NCBI GenBank assembly: GCA_963760715.1
Contig: CAVXDY010000003.1
Location: 992,001-1,056,000 of the forward strand
Origin: CAVXDY01 sp963760715
GTDB taxonomy: Bacteria; Actinomycetota; Thermoleophilia; Miltoncostaeales; Miltoncostaeaceae
DNA length: 64,000 bases
Reading direction: 5' to 3'
The first letter of the stretch is position 1. The number at the start of each line of letters is the position of its first letter. Made by a program: the position numbers and the translations under genes. Below the pieces are notes generated by a model, which saw only the letters and a list, made by a program, of their open reading frames with translations, did not search any database and was not told the origin of the DNA. Positions 51,979 through 64,000 of the stretch are shown here, in pieces.

Positions 51979-53431
51979 ATGAGCGCGAGCGTTGTCCTGA
52001 CCTCGTTCGCCGCGGCCGCCCAGGCGCCGGCCGAGCTGCTGCCGGCCCGCACGCAGATGGGCTTCACGCTCGGGGTGCACATCATCCTGGTGCCGCTCGG
52101 GGTGGTCTTCCCGCTGATGATGCTGATCGCGAACTACCTGGGGCTGCGCCGCAACGACGCCGACTACATGCGCCTGGCCGAGCGATGGTCGAAGGTGGCC
52201 GCGATCACCTTCGCGGTCGGAGCCGTGACCGGCACGGTCCTGAGCTTCGAGATGGGCCTGCTGTGGCCCGGCATGTTCGACCGCTTCGGCGACGTGATCG
52301 GCGTGCCGTTCGCCCTGGAGGGCATCTTCTTCTTCCTCGAGGCGATCTTCGTCTCGATCTACCTGCTCGGGCTGGAAGCGCCTGAGGCCCTGGCCCCACT
52401 TCTGGACGGGGGTGCCGATCCCGATCACGGGCCTCCTCGGCGCCCTGATGGTGGTCTCGGCGAACTCCTGGATGAACCAGCCGGGCGGGTTCACGATGGA
52501 CGCCGCCGGCAACGTCACCGACGTGAGCGTCTGGTCGGTGATCTTCAACGACGCGGTCAAGTACGAGTTCCCGCACATGTACTTCGCCGCGCTCGTCGCC
52601 GCCGGCTTCCTGGTGGCCTCGCCCTACGCGGTCGGGATGCTGCGGGGCCGGCGCGACCGCTACCACCGCCTGGGCTTCCTGCTGCCGTTCACGATCGCCG
52701 CCATCGCGATCCCGATCCAGATGGGCATCGGCGACTCGACCGCCCGGGCGATCTACAACGAGCAGCCGATCAAGTTCGCGGCGCTCGAGCTCAACACGAC
52801 CACCGGCTCGGACAAGCCCGAGATCATCCTCGGCCACCTGAACGCCGACGGCACGGTCAGCGGCGGCTTCGACATCCCGGGGCTGGCCTCGTTCCTGAGC
52901 GATCCCGCGACCGGCACGAGCACCGTCGTCCAGGGCCTCGACTCGGTGCCGCCCGACGACCAGCCTCCGCTGCGCGCCGTCAACACGGTCCACCTGGCCT
53001 GGGACCTGATGGTGGGCCTCGGAACCGCGCTGTTCCTCCTGGCGCTGTGGTTCGCCTGGATCTGGTGGCGCCGGCGCGACCGGCTGGCCGACATGCGCTG
53101 GTTCCTGCGCGCGGCCGTCCTCGCGCCGGTGGCCGCCTACATCTGCGTGGAATCGGGCTGGATCGTGACCGAGGTGGGGCGCCAGCCGTGGATCGTCTAC
53201 GAGATCCTTCGCACCCAGGACGCCGTGACCAACACGGGCGCCACCGCCGTGTGGACCTCGCTCTCGGCGATCCTGGTGCTCTACACCGCCCTGGCCGTGG
53301 GCGCGGTGCTCGTGATCCGCGGGCTGACCAAGCGCTGGCGCGCGGGCGAGGAGGACGACTCGGACGTCCCCTACGGGCCGCGGGAGCCGCTGACGGCGCC
53401 CGGCCCGCGTGAGCCGAGAGGGCCCGCATGA
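51979..53431 (+). pseudogene. cydA: Cytochrome bd oxidase subunit I, single-base frameshift
   Basis: The opening frame gives ARTQMGFTLGVHIILVPLGVVFPLMMLIANY in pieces, with the heme b595 His in GVHIIL, and runs to YLLGLEAPEAL near 52372. The correct continuation in another frame is GWKRLRPWPHFWTGVPIPITGLLGALMVVSANSWMNQP, again in pieces, then the heme b558 His region FPHMYFAALVAAGFLVAS and later helices. Removing one G of CTCGGGCTGG at about 52370 rejoins it (about 483 residues). The Q-loop is short, as in actinobacterial enzymes. It oxidises menaquinol and reduces O2. cydB overlaps its stop by 4 bases, which argues that the locus is under selection. Confidence 0.85.
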
Positions 53432-54432
53432 GCGCCGTCGACGCCTGCGCGGTCATCCTGCTGGCCGGGGTGGTCCTCTACGCCCTGCTCGGCGGAGCCG
53501 ACTTCGGGGCCGGCTTCTGGGACCTGACCGCCGGGGGCGACCGGCGGGGGGAGGCGCCTCGCGCGCTCATCGACCGCGCCATCGGGCCGGTCTGGGAGGC
53601 CAACCACGTCTGGCTCATCTTCGTGCTGGTGGTCATGTGGACCGCGTTCCCCGAGGGCTACAGCTCCATCCTGTCCACCCTGTTCATCCCCTTCACGCTC
53701 GCGGCGCTCGGCATCATCCTGCGCGGGGCCGGCTTCGCCTTCCGAAAGGCCTCGACCCGGCTGGGGGTGCGCCGCACCTACGGGGCGACCTTCGCCATCG
53801 CCTCGGTGCTGACGCCCTTCTTCCTGGGCGCCATCCTCGGCGGGATCGCATCGGGGCGCGTGCCCAAGGGCAACGCCGCCGGCGACATCTGGACCAGCTG
53901 GGCCAACCCCTCGGGGGCGATGGTCGGGGCGCTGGCGGTCGCGATCTGCGCCTACCTGGCGGCGGTGTACCTGACCGCCGACGCGCGGCGCATGGGCGAC
54001 GCCGAGCACGAGCGCTACTTCATGCGGCGCGCGCTGGGGGCCGGGGTGGTGACGGGCGCCCTCGCGCTCGGCGGCATCCTCGTCCTGCGGTCCGACGCGC
54101 CTCGTACCTACGACCGCCTGACCCACGAGGCGCTGCCGATCGTGATCCTGTCGGCGGTCCTCGGCGTCGCGACGATCGTGGCGCTGGCCCTGCGCCGCCC
54201 GCGGGGGACGCGGCTCATGGCCGCGGGCGCGGTGGTGGCGGTGGTGGCCGCCTGGGCCGTGGCCCAGTGGCCCTACATCCTTCCCGAGACGCTCACCTTC
54301 TCCCAGGCCGCCGGGGACGACACCACCCTCTGGTGGGTGGTCGCGGTGTTCGGCGTCGCCCTGGTCCTCGTGGCCCCGTCCATCGTGCTGCTGTTCTGGC
54401 TCGACCAGAAGAGCCGCCTCGAGGAGGCCTGA
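53428..54432 (+). CDS. cydB: Cytochrome bd oxidase subunit II
   Basis: 334 residues, about eight to nine helices. LLGGADFGAGFWDL, the GPVWEANHVWLIF motif with Trp/Asn/His, FPEGYSSILSTLFIP and RGAGFAFRK are classic CydB signatures. It completes the bd quinol oxidase encoded with cydA. No cydCD follow; the next gene is convergent after 6 bases. Confidence 0.92.
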   Translation: MSAVDACAVILLAGVVLYALLGGADFGAGFWDLTAGGDRRGEAPRALIDRAIGPVWEANHVWLIFVLVVMWTAFPEGYSSILSTLFIPFTLAALGIILRGAGFAFRKASTRLGVRRTYGATFAIASVLTPFFLGAILGGIASGRVPKGNAAGDIWTSWANPSGAMVGALAVAICAYLAAVYLTADARRMGDAEHERYFMRRALGAGVVTGALALGGILVLRSDAPRTYDRLTHEALPIVILSAVLGVATIVALALRRPRGTRLMAAGAVVAVVAAWAVAQWPYILPETLTFSQAAGDDTTLWWVVAVFGVALVLVAPSIVLLFWLDQKSRLEEA

Positions 54433-54438
54433 GCCGCC

Positions 54439-55728
54439 TCAGCCCTCGAGTGGCGGCGGCCCGCCGATGCCCTGGCGGTCGGGCATCATCGCGCGGTCGG
54501 CGTCGGGCGACGACCCGAAGGTCCTCTCCACGTCCCGGCCGAGCCGGCCGAGCTCGTCGTCGATCGCGGGCACGTACTCGGGAAGCACCGTGCTGCGGAG
54601 CGCCTCCAGCGTCGCCCGCAGCCGCCGCGCCACCTGGATCGACCGCGCGCCGTACTCCCGGATCTCGGTCACGCCGAGCGCCAGGAGGTCCTCCCATCGC
54701 TGGCCGGGGATCACCATCCGAAGCGCTCCCGCGTCGTCGCGGTACTCCCAGTTCCCCCCCAGCCCCGGCGTGCGGCCCATCACCGCGAGGACGTCCTCGA
54801 GATGGTCGAGCACCTGGACGGCGGTGGTCGGGTCGTTGACCGCGGGCGACAGCGCCCGGATCGCGATGTCGACCAGGATCCTCAACGCGAAGGCCGGGTC
54901 CTGCTCGAGGGTGCGCTCGACGCCCAGCGCCACCATGCCCTGCAGCCGCCGCTCGGCGCGCTCGAGGTCCGCCACGGGCCCGTGGACCTCGAAGAGGATC
55001 CCGCCGGACGACACGAAGTCGCCCACGGCGTGCTCGAGGACCACGACGCACCCGGTGCTCGCCGCCCAGCGGACCACGCCCGAGCGGTCGACGGCCTGGA
55101 TCGCGCCGGGATGACGGCTGCGGACCACCAGGGCCGGCGGCGCGTCGGCGAGCGCCCCGGCCTCGCCGTCCCCGGACGGCGGGGCTCCCCCCGCCGCCCT
55201 CTCCACCGTCCTGCGCCCGGCCCGGGCGACGAGCGCCGCGACCTTCACCGGGCGCATGCGGTGGAGCACCCGGTCGAAGAAGACCAGGAAGAGCACCAGC
55301 GCGGCGCCGAGCAGGAAGCCGGCGAAGGTGACCGCGAGGTCGGGCACCTGGTTCTCCTCGATGCGGCGCAGCAGCGAGAAGGCGAACGTGACCGTGCCGA
55401 CGCTGACCGCGAGCACGCCCCGCAGGGCCCGGTCGCGGAACCAGAGCCTCATGTAGCGGGGCGAGAAGGTGCCGGTGGCCATCTGGACCACGAGCACGCT
55501 GACCGTGACGACGAAGCCGGTCAGGCCGACGGCCGATGCGACGATCGTGGTCAGGACCGTCTGCGCGGTGTCCGCCGAGTACCCCCAGCCCGTGGGCGAC
55601 TCCAGCCGGGTCTGGAAGTGCACGGCCACCGCGGCGACCGCGACGCCGAGGAGGGCCGCCAGCAGCGGCAACACCCAGAGGCTGCCCCGGATGCTCTGGC
55701 GGGCGCGGAAGCGGCGGCTCCACATCAC
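54439..55728 (-). CDS. DUF2254 predicted membrane protein
   Basis: 429 residues. Four helices in the first half (SLWVLPLLAALLGVAVAAVAV; TIVASAVGLTGFVVTVSVLVVQ; GVLAVSVGTVTFAFSLL; LAVTFAGFLLGAALVLFLVFF), with ATGTFSPRYMRLWFRDR between helices 2 and 3, and a cytoplasmic half with DPAFALRILVDIAIRALSPAVNDPTTAVQVLDHL, both hallmarks of DUF2254. Function unknown. Start placed at GTG 55728, 7 bases after a TACGAT -10 box; the adjacent ATG 55725 is equivalent. Divergent from the Tim44-like gene, 38 bases apart. Confidence 0.85.
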   Translation of the reverse strand: MMWSRRFRARQSIRGSLWVLPLLAALLGVAVAAVAVHFQTRLESPTGWGYSADTAQTVLTTIVASAVGLTGFVVTVSVLVVQMATGTFSPRYMRLWFRDRALRGVLAVSVGTVTFAFSLLRRIEENQVPDLAVTFAGFLLGAALVLFLVFFDRVLHRMRPVKVAALVARAGRRTVERAAGGAPPSGDGEAGALADAPPALVVRSRHPGAIQAVDRSGVVRWAASTGCVVVLEHAVGDFVSSGGILFEVHGPVADLERAERRLQGMVALGVERTLEQDPAFALRILVDIAIRALSPAVNDPTTAVQVLDHLEDVLAVMGRTPGLGGNWEYRDDAGALRMVIPGQRWEDLLALGVTEIREYGARSIQVARRLRATLEALRSTVLPEYVPAIDDELGRLGRDVERTFGSSPDADRAMMPDRQGIGGPPPLEG

Positions 55729-55735
55729 TGGCCCG

Positions 55736-55741
55736 ATCGTA
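55736..55741 (-). promoter_or_regulatory. Leaderless-type -10 box (TACGAT)
   Basis: TACGAT ends 7 bases before GTG 55728 on the minus strand; back to back with the -10 box of the divergent gene. Confidence 0.45.
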
Positions 55742-55754
55742 TGAGATTCCCCGG

Positions 55755-55760
55755 TACCCT
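55755..55760 (+). promoter_or_regulatory. Leaderless-type -10 box (TACCCT)
   Basis: TACCCT ends 6 bases before GTG 55767. Confidence 0.45.
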
Positions 55761-55766
55761 CGTTCG

Positions 55767-57173
55767 GTGAGCTCGCCGCGCCGGAGACTGCTCGTCCTGG
55801 GCGCCGCACTCCTCGGGCTGGCCGTCCAGGCGGCGAGCGCGTTCGGGGCCGCCGGCGGCGGCAGCGGCGGCTTCGGCGGAGGTGGTGGAGGAGGGGGCGG
55901 CGGCGGGGGCGGCTTCGGCGGCGGGGGCGGCGGCACCGCCGGCGGCGGAGGCATCTCCGGCGCCGGCGCCCTCGTGCTCTTCGGCGGCGTGGCCGCCGTC
56001 CTGATCTTCAGCGCGGTCCAGCAGAAGCGCAAGCAGACGTTCAGCCGCGCCTACGCGAGGGCGCGCGACCGGGCCACCGCCGCACGGCGCAAGCGGCGGC
56101 GCGAGGAGGTCGACCGCACGGCGCTCGTCGCGGCCGAGGACGATCCGGCCTTCGCCGCCGACCGCGTCCGCGCCGAGGCACACGAGCTCTTCACCCAGAT
56201 TCAGGAGGCCTGGGACCGCGACGACCGCGAGGCGCTCGCGGCCCGCGTCGCGCCGGACCTGATGGCCGAGTGGCGGCTGCGGCTGGAGGACTTCGCGTCG
56301 AAGGGCTGGCACAACCACGTCGCGGTGCGCTCCAGCGAGGTGGAGTACATCGGCATCACCAACCGCCCCGAGGACACGGAGGACCGCTGCGTCGTGCGGG
56401 TCTCGGCCACGCTCGACGACTACGTGCTGGACGGCGCCGGCGAGCGCATCAACCACACCGGCAACACCAGCGGCGAGACGTACCTGCGCGAGTACTGGAC
56501 GCTCGGAAAGCGCGACGGGCGCTGGACGCTGCTGTCGATCGAGCAGGACGAGGAGGGCGAGCACCAGCTCGACGCGCCGATGGAGGCCGATCCGGCCGAG
56601 GACGCGCGCCTGACCGACCGGGCGCGGGTGGAGGCGGCGGTGGCGGACGCGCTTCCCGCGGACGTCAGCCCCGCCGAGGTCGATGACGACGACGCCGAGA
56701 ACGCGCTCAAGAAGGCGCGCGACATGTCCCTCAACGACCAGCGCTTCGACCCGGACATCATCGAGGGCGCGGTCCGCCGCGGGGTGGCGGCCTGGGCCGA
56801 GGCGGTCGACGGCGACGACGCCGCGTTCGCGCACCTGGCCCAGCCGGCGCTGCTGCAGGAGCTGCTCTACCCGCCCAGCCCCGGCCGCGATCTGCGCCTG
56901 GTCGTGCGCGCCCCGGTGGTGCGAAGGGTCACCTTCGTGGATCTCGACACCGAGGCCACGCCGGCGACCGTGACCGTCCACATGGAGCTGGAGGGCGTGC
57001 GCTACGTGGAGGACCGCAACACGCTCACCCTCGTGGCGGGGTCGAAGGACCGCGCCACCCGCTTCGACGGCACCTGGACGATGGCGCTCGACGGCTCCCC
57101 GGACGTGCCGTGGCGCATCGCCGCCGTGCGCGACGACCCGCCGCCGGCCGGGGTGAGCGAAGCCGCACCCTAG
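55767..57173 (+). CDS. Tim44-like domain membrane protein with Gly-rich segment
   Basis: 468 residues. Signal/anchor segment (LLVLGAALLGLAVQAASAFG), a Gly-rich stretch of about 40 residues with Phe interspersed, a membrane helix (GALVLFGGVAAVLIFSAV), a basic coiled segment, then a Tim44-like alpha/beta domain (AHELFTQIQEAWDRDDREALAARVAPDLMAEW in pieces; WTLGKRDGRWTLLSIEQDEEGEH). A second, weaker copy of a similar fold may lie in the last 200 residues. Bacterial Tim44-like proteins are membrane-associated and poorly understood. Confidence 0.72.
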   Translation: MSSPRRRLLVLGAALLGLAVQAASAFGAAGGGSGGFGGGGGGGGGGGGGFGGGGGGTAGGGGISGAGALVLFGGVAAVLIFSAVQQKRKQTFSRAYARARDRATAARRKRRREEVDRTALVAAEDDPAFAADRVRAEAHELFTQIQEAWDRDDREALAARVAPDLMAEWRLRLEDFASKGWHNHVAVRSSEVEYIGITNRPEDTEDRCVVRVSATLDDYVLDGAGERINHTGNTSGETYLREYWTLGKRDGRWTLLSIEQDEEGEHQLDAPMEADPAEDARLTDRARVEAAVADALPADVSPAEVDDDDAENALKKARDMSLNDQRFDPDIIEGAVRRGVAAWAEAVDGDDAAFAHLAQPALLQELLYPPSPGRDLRLVVRAPVVRRVTFVDLDTEATPATVTVHMELEGVRYVEDRNTLTLVAGSKDRATRFDGTWTMALDGSPDVPWRIAAVRDDPPPAGVSEAAP

Positions 57174-57257
57174 GGGGCCTAGCCCCGGTCGCCCGCCCCT
57201 CGCAGACTCGGCGCAAACGTCCCATCCCGATCGGCCGGAAGGCCAAGGGGGGAACAG

Positions 57258-57461
57258 ATGTCGAACCTGCTGCTGATCCTCGACGCCGAGGGCGTCTCGT
57301 TCGCTCCTCCGAGCGCCGACGACCGGGTCGGCCCGGACTTCCCGCCGAGCTGGGAGGAGTTCGTCGTGGCCCGCCGGCGCTTCCTCGACCAGCTCGCGCG
57401 CTCGGCACCGGGCTCGCGCGCCGCGCCGGAGCGCGCCACGCCCCTCCACCCGGGCGGGTAG
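57258..57461 (+). CDS. Small hypothetical protein
   Basis: 67 residues, strong GGGGGGA ribosome-binding site 4 bases before ATG. Sequence (SNLLLILDAEGVSFAPPS...PSWEEFVVARRRFLDQLAR) is soluble with a central amphipathic helix. No family recognised. Followed after 14 bases by another small gene, likely in one operon. Confidence 0.55.
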   Translation: MSNLLLILDAEGVSFAPPSADDRVGPDFPPSWEEFVVARRRFLDQLARSAPGSRAAPERATPLHPGG

Positions 57462-57475
57462 GGGGGGCGGCGATC

Positions 57476-57787
57476 ATGAGCACCCTGAGCACGGACTCCT
57501 CGGCGGACGAGGCGAGCTCCCCGGCCCGTGCCGGGCCGCGTCCCATCCGGTCGGTGAGCCTCGAGGGCGAGCTCACGCTGATCCCCCAGACCACCGAGGC
57601 GCACCTCGACTGCCTGGTGCTCGACCACTACACCTCGCGACAGCGCAACGTCGCGGTCGTGCTGGCCTCGCGCCTCGGCGTCACCTCGGACGTCTTCGGC
57701 GAGCACCGGGTCGGCCGCGTGCGGATCACCGTCGAGCTCCTCGCGCCGCCGACCACGGTGGGACGCTCCACCGTCCTCGCCCGCTGA
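57476..57787 (+). CDS. Small hypothetical protein
   Basis: 103 residues. Acidic/Ser-rich first 25 residues, then an alpha/beta-like core (SVSLEGELTLIPQTTEAHLDCLVLDHYTS region; RNVAVVLASRLGVTSDVFGEHRVGRV). A GGGGGGCGG sequence precedes ATG. No homologue recognised. Convergent with the FHA-HTH gene. Confidence 0.5.
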   Translation: MSTLSTDSSADEASSPARAGPRPIRSVSLEGELTLIPQTTEAHLDCLVLDHYTSRQRNVAVVLASRLGVTSDVFGEHRVGRVRITVELLAPPTTVGRSTVLAR

Positions 57788-57819
57788 CCGACGCCGGGGC
57801 CCGCGACGGGCGACGCCGG

Positions 57820-58482
57820 TCAGCCCTCCGCGTCCGCCGGGGTCACGACGCCGCCCTCGATCGCGAGCCGCACCAGGCGGGCCCGCTTCTGATTCTGAGG
57901 AAGGCCGGCGACGGCGAACTTCGTGCCCAGCGCACGCAGGTGCTGCTTCACGGCCTCGACCGTCAGGTGCAGCTCCGCGGCGATCTGGGCGTTGGTCGCG
58001 GGCGGCGCGAGCCGGTCGACCAGGCACGGCCGGCACAGGGCCACGAGCACCCGGCGCTGCGCCTCCGTGACCGGGGCCACCTCGGGCCGGTCCTCCATCA
58101 TCGTGCTCCCGGTCTCGCCCAGCGTCGGCTGGCGGAACAGGAGCTGGGTGTGGCCCACGCGCACGACGTCGCGATCGGCCAGGCGCCTCCGGCGCATCAC
58201 CCGTTCCCCGTTCACGAAGGTGCCGTTGGTGGAGCCGTCGTCCACCACCGCCCACTGGCCGCCCACCGGCACCAGCTCGGCGTGGACGCGCGAGACGCGG
58301 TCGTCCCACGGCAGCGCCACCGCGCACGTCTCGCGCCGGCCGATCAGGGCCGGTGCGTCCTCGTCCAGCACCAGGACGCGCTGCTCGTCCTGATCGTCGC
58401 GATAGACGACGAAGGGCCCCCGAGCGCGCTCGGCCTCCTGGATGCGGGCGAGATCGCCCGGCTTCCTGGTCTCGGATCCCAC
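57820..58482 (-). CDS. FHA-domain protein with C-terminal helix-turn-helix
   Basis: 220 residues. An FHA domain at about residues 20-115 (ALIGRRETCAVALPWDDRVSRVHAEL, DDGSTNGTFVNGERV with the phosphothreonine-binding Arg, Ser, His and Asn) is followed by a helix-turn-helix of LuxR-like layout (PPATNAQIAAELHLTVEAVKQHLRALGTKF). FHA domains bind phosphothreonine, so DNA binding is presumably controlled by a Ser/Thr kinase; one is encoded divergently next door. GTG 58482 is chosen because a TAGACT -10 (58521-58516) abuts the earlier GTG at 58515, which could not then be transcribed. Confidence 0.82.
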   Translation of the reverse strand: MGSETRKPGDLARIQEAERARGPFVVYRDDQDEQRVLVLDEDAPALIGRRETCAVALPWDDRVSRVHAELVPVGGQWAVVDDGSTNGTFVNGERVMRRRRLADRDVVRVGHTQLLFRQPTLGETGSTMMEDRPEVAPVTEAQRRVLVALCRPCLVDRLAPPATNAQIAAELHLTVEAVKQHLRALGTKFAVAGLPQNQKRARLVRLAIEGGVVTPADAEG

Positions 58483-58515
58483 TGCTGGACGTCCCCGGTC
58501 GCCCGCCGCGACCAC

Positions 58516-58764
58516 AGTCTAGCCCCGACCGCGGGCGGCGCTGAGCACGTCCGGGCAGGGGAGCCGGGACTCACCCTAGGGGTGGTGGCGCGCCCTCCGG
58601 GAGTCCACGGAGGGTCGTCTGGCCCACCATGCGAGATGCCGACCCCTTTCACGCGCCCGATCCTGCTCTTTCCAACGGAAAGGCCCCCGCGGGCATCCCC
58701 TGGAGGCGGGATGGCGCCCCTCGTCCGGGGGAACGTACGCTCGGGCCGTCAGGGAGGATTCCGC
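58516..58764. other. Divergent intergenic region between FHA-HTH and kinase-STAND genes
   Basis: Contains the TAGACT -10 box of the FHA-HTH gene (58521-58516), a CTTTCC-AAC-GGAAAG hairpin (58668-58682) and, at its right end, a near-ideal AGGGAGGA ribosome-binding site (58751-58758) for the 20-codon frame. Beyond these no gene is seen. The span is wide enough to hold binding sites for the FHA-HTH protein itself. Confidence 0.45.
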
Positions 58765-58823
58765 ATGTCGGAGGATGGCGTAGCCACAGGCCTCTGCGCG
58801 CTCGTGGCCTGGGGATCGTCGGC

Positions 58824-58827
<4 letters not shown>
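58765..58827 (+). CDS. 20-codon leader open reading frame overlapping the kinase-STAND start
   Basis: ATG 58765 has AGGGAGGA 6 bases upstream, the best ribosome-binding site in this part of the window. The frame encodes MSEDGVATGLCALVAWGSSA and ends in a TGA that overlaps the GTG of the next gene by four bases (GTGA). The kinase GTG itself has only a weak, distant GGGGA. So translation of the giant protein is probably coupled to this leader. No homology expected at this length. Confidence 0.5.
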
Positions 58828-63548
<4,721 letters not shown>

Positions 63549-63583
63549 GACCGCCCGACCACCGCAAACGAACGGAGAACAAC

Positions 63584-64000
63584 GTGCCCGTCCCAGCATC
63601 GCCCCTCGTCAGTGACATCCAACCGCTGCTGCGACGGCCAGCGACACGATGCCACCGGACGCCATCATCGTGCGCGGATACCTCGGTTCACCCGTGGACG
63701 TCCTCACGCAGGCGAACACGAATCCTGTCCGCCAACGGACATGGCGCCATGATCAGGCCGCGGCCTTCACCGATGCCATGACGCGGCCCACGGCGTTTAA
63801 CGCCGTGTCCCCTGGCGCATCTACCTGACCGCACGACTCGATTGCTGGATCGAGGTCCCCGACTGGGGCGCGAACGTCCTCCGAGCCGGTGGCTCGACAC
63901 CAGCGCCGATCGTGCCGACGCCTACACCGTCTGGCTGCGCGCGCGGGATGCCAACGGGGTTGCTCATCCGCTACCGCGTGGTGTCCATCCGCGTACTGAA
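63584..64000 (+). pseudogene. Fragmented open reading frame of unknown function (partial at window end)
   Basis: GTG 63584 with CGGAG upstream opens PVPASPLVSDIQPLLRR, then coding character moves between frames: PPDAIIVRGYLGSPVDVLTQ (about 63650-63710), WRIYLTARLDCWIEVPDWGANVL (63813-63881, quoted only to its motif WIEVPDWG), RADAYTVWLRARDANG (63911-63958) and LLIRYRVVSIRVL to the edge. At least four shifts in 420 bases mean a decayed gene or very poor sequence quality at this end. No family recognised. Confidence 0.4.

Overview
The window is about 70% GC, packed with genes in short operons, and full of GTG/TTG starts and 1- to 8-base start/stop overlaps. Many genes have a TANNNT -10 hexamer only 5-10 bases before the start codon, which fits leaderless transcription. 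With HdrB-type succinate dehydrogenase, DUF4331, CbiMQO and PknB-type kinase families, this suggests an Actinomycetota chromosome, probably a deep branch such as Thermoleophilia. The class assignment is inference; there is no rRNA here. The most diagnostic single item is a large Alu-domain SRP RNA beside dnaX.

Layout. 1-6.0 kb: the end of an unknown gene, then three tandem paralogous secreted LamG + clan GH-A hydrolases (minus). 6.3-12.3 kb: a thioester-domain surface protein, a FemAB/GNAT-like transferase and two paralogous secreted Ig/Fn3-like proteins, the second frameshifted. 12.3-15.1 kb: a PLP aminotransferase, a LapA-like membrane protein and a secreted SGNH hydrolase. 15.1-22.8 kb: central metabolism, with icd-mdh (minus), an SLC13-type transporter (minus) and an sdhA-sdhB-sdhE operon (plus). 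22.8-27.3 kb: a glutaredoxin-like protein, a GNAT-like protein, a secreted protein, NDH-2, then a Phd/VapC toxin-antitoxin pair with a perfect 23-bp operator and an AbrB antitoxin whose PIN partner is only a remnant. 27.2-33.5 kb (minus): asd, lysC, corA (frameshifted), recR, ebfC, dnaX and the large SRP RNA.

33.5-42.1 kb: DUF4331 protein, TPR protein and a NicO-type Ni/Co exporter (frameshifted in its His-rich loop), then a Fur-family regulator, a 32-bp palindrome and an ECF-type Co/Ni importer CbiM-CbiQ-CbiO. This reads as a transition-metal homeostasis locus. 42.1-45.2 kb: a DUF5996-like protein and a TetR regulator divergent from a DHA2-type MFS pump. 45.2-49.4 kb: two tandem CHASE-GGDEF-HD-GYP proteins (c-di-GMP turnover), the first frameshifted. 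49.5-51.9 kb: two more FemAB/GNAT-like transferases. 52-54.4 kb: cytochrome bd oxidase (cydA frameshifted, cydB). 54.4-57.8 kb: DUF2254 protein, Tim44-like protein and two small proteins.

57.8-64 kb holds the most unusual locus. An FHA-HTH regulator is divergent from a 1,574-residue kinase-TIR-nSTAND NTPase-TM-WD40 protein, which is preceded by a 20-codon open reading frame that overlaps its start by four bases. The window ends in a gene whose frame breaks several times.

Six genes each carry one apparent extra base that breaks an otherwise well-conserved product. Either the strain has many fresh lesions or the assembly carries insertion errors; these genes should be treated as probably functional until reads are checked.
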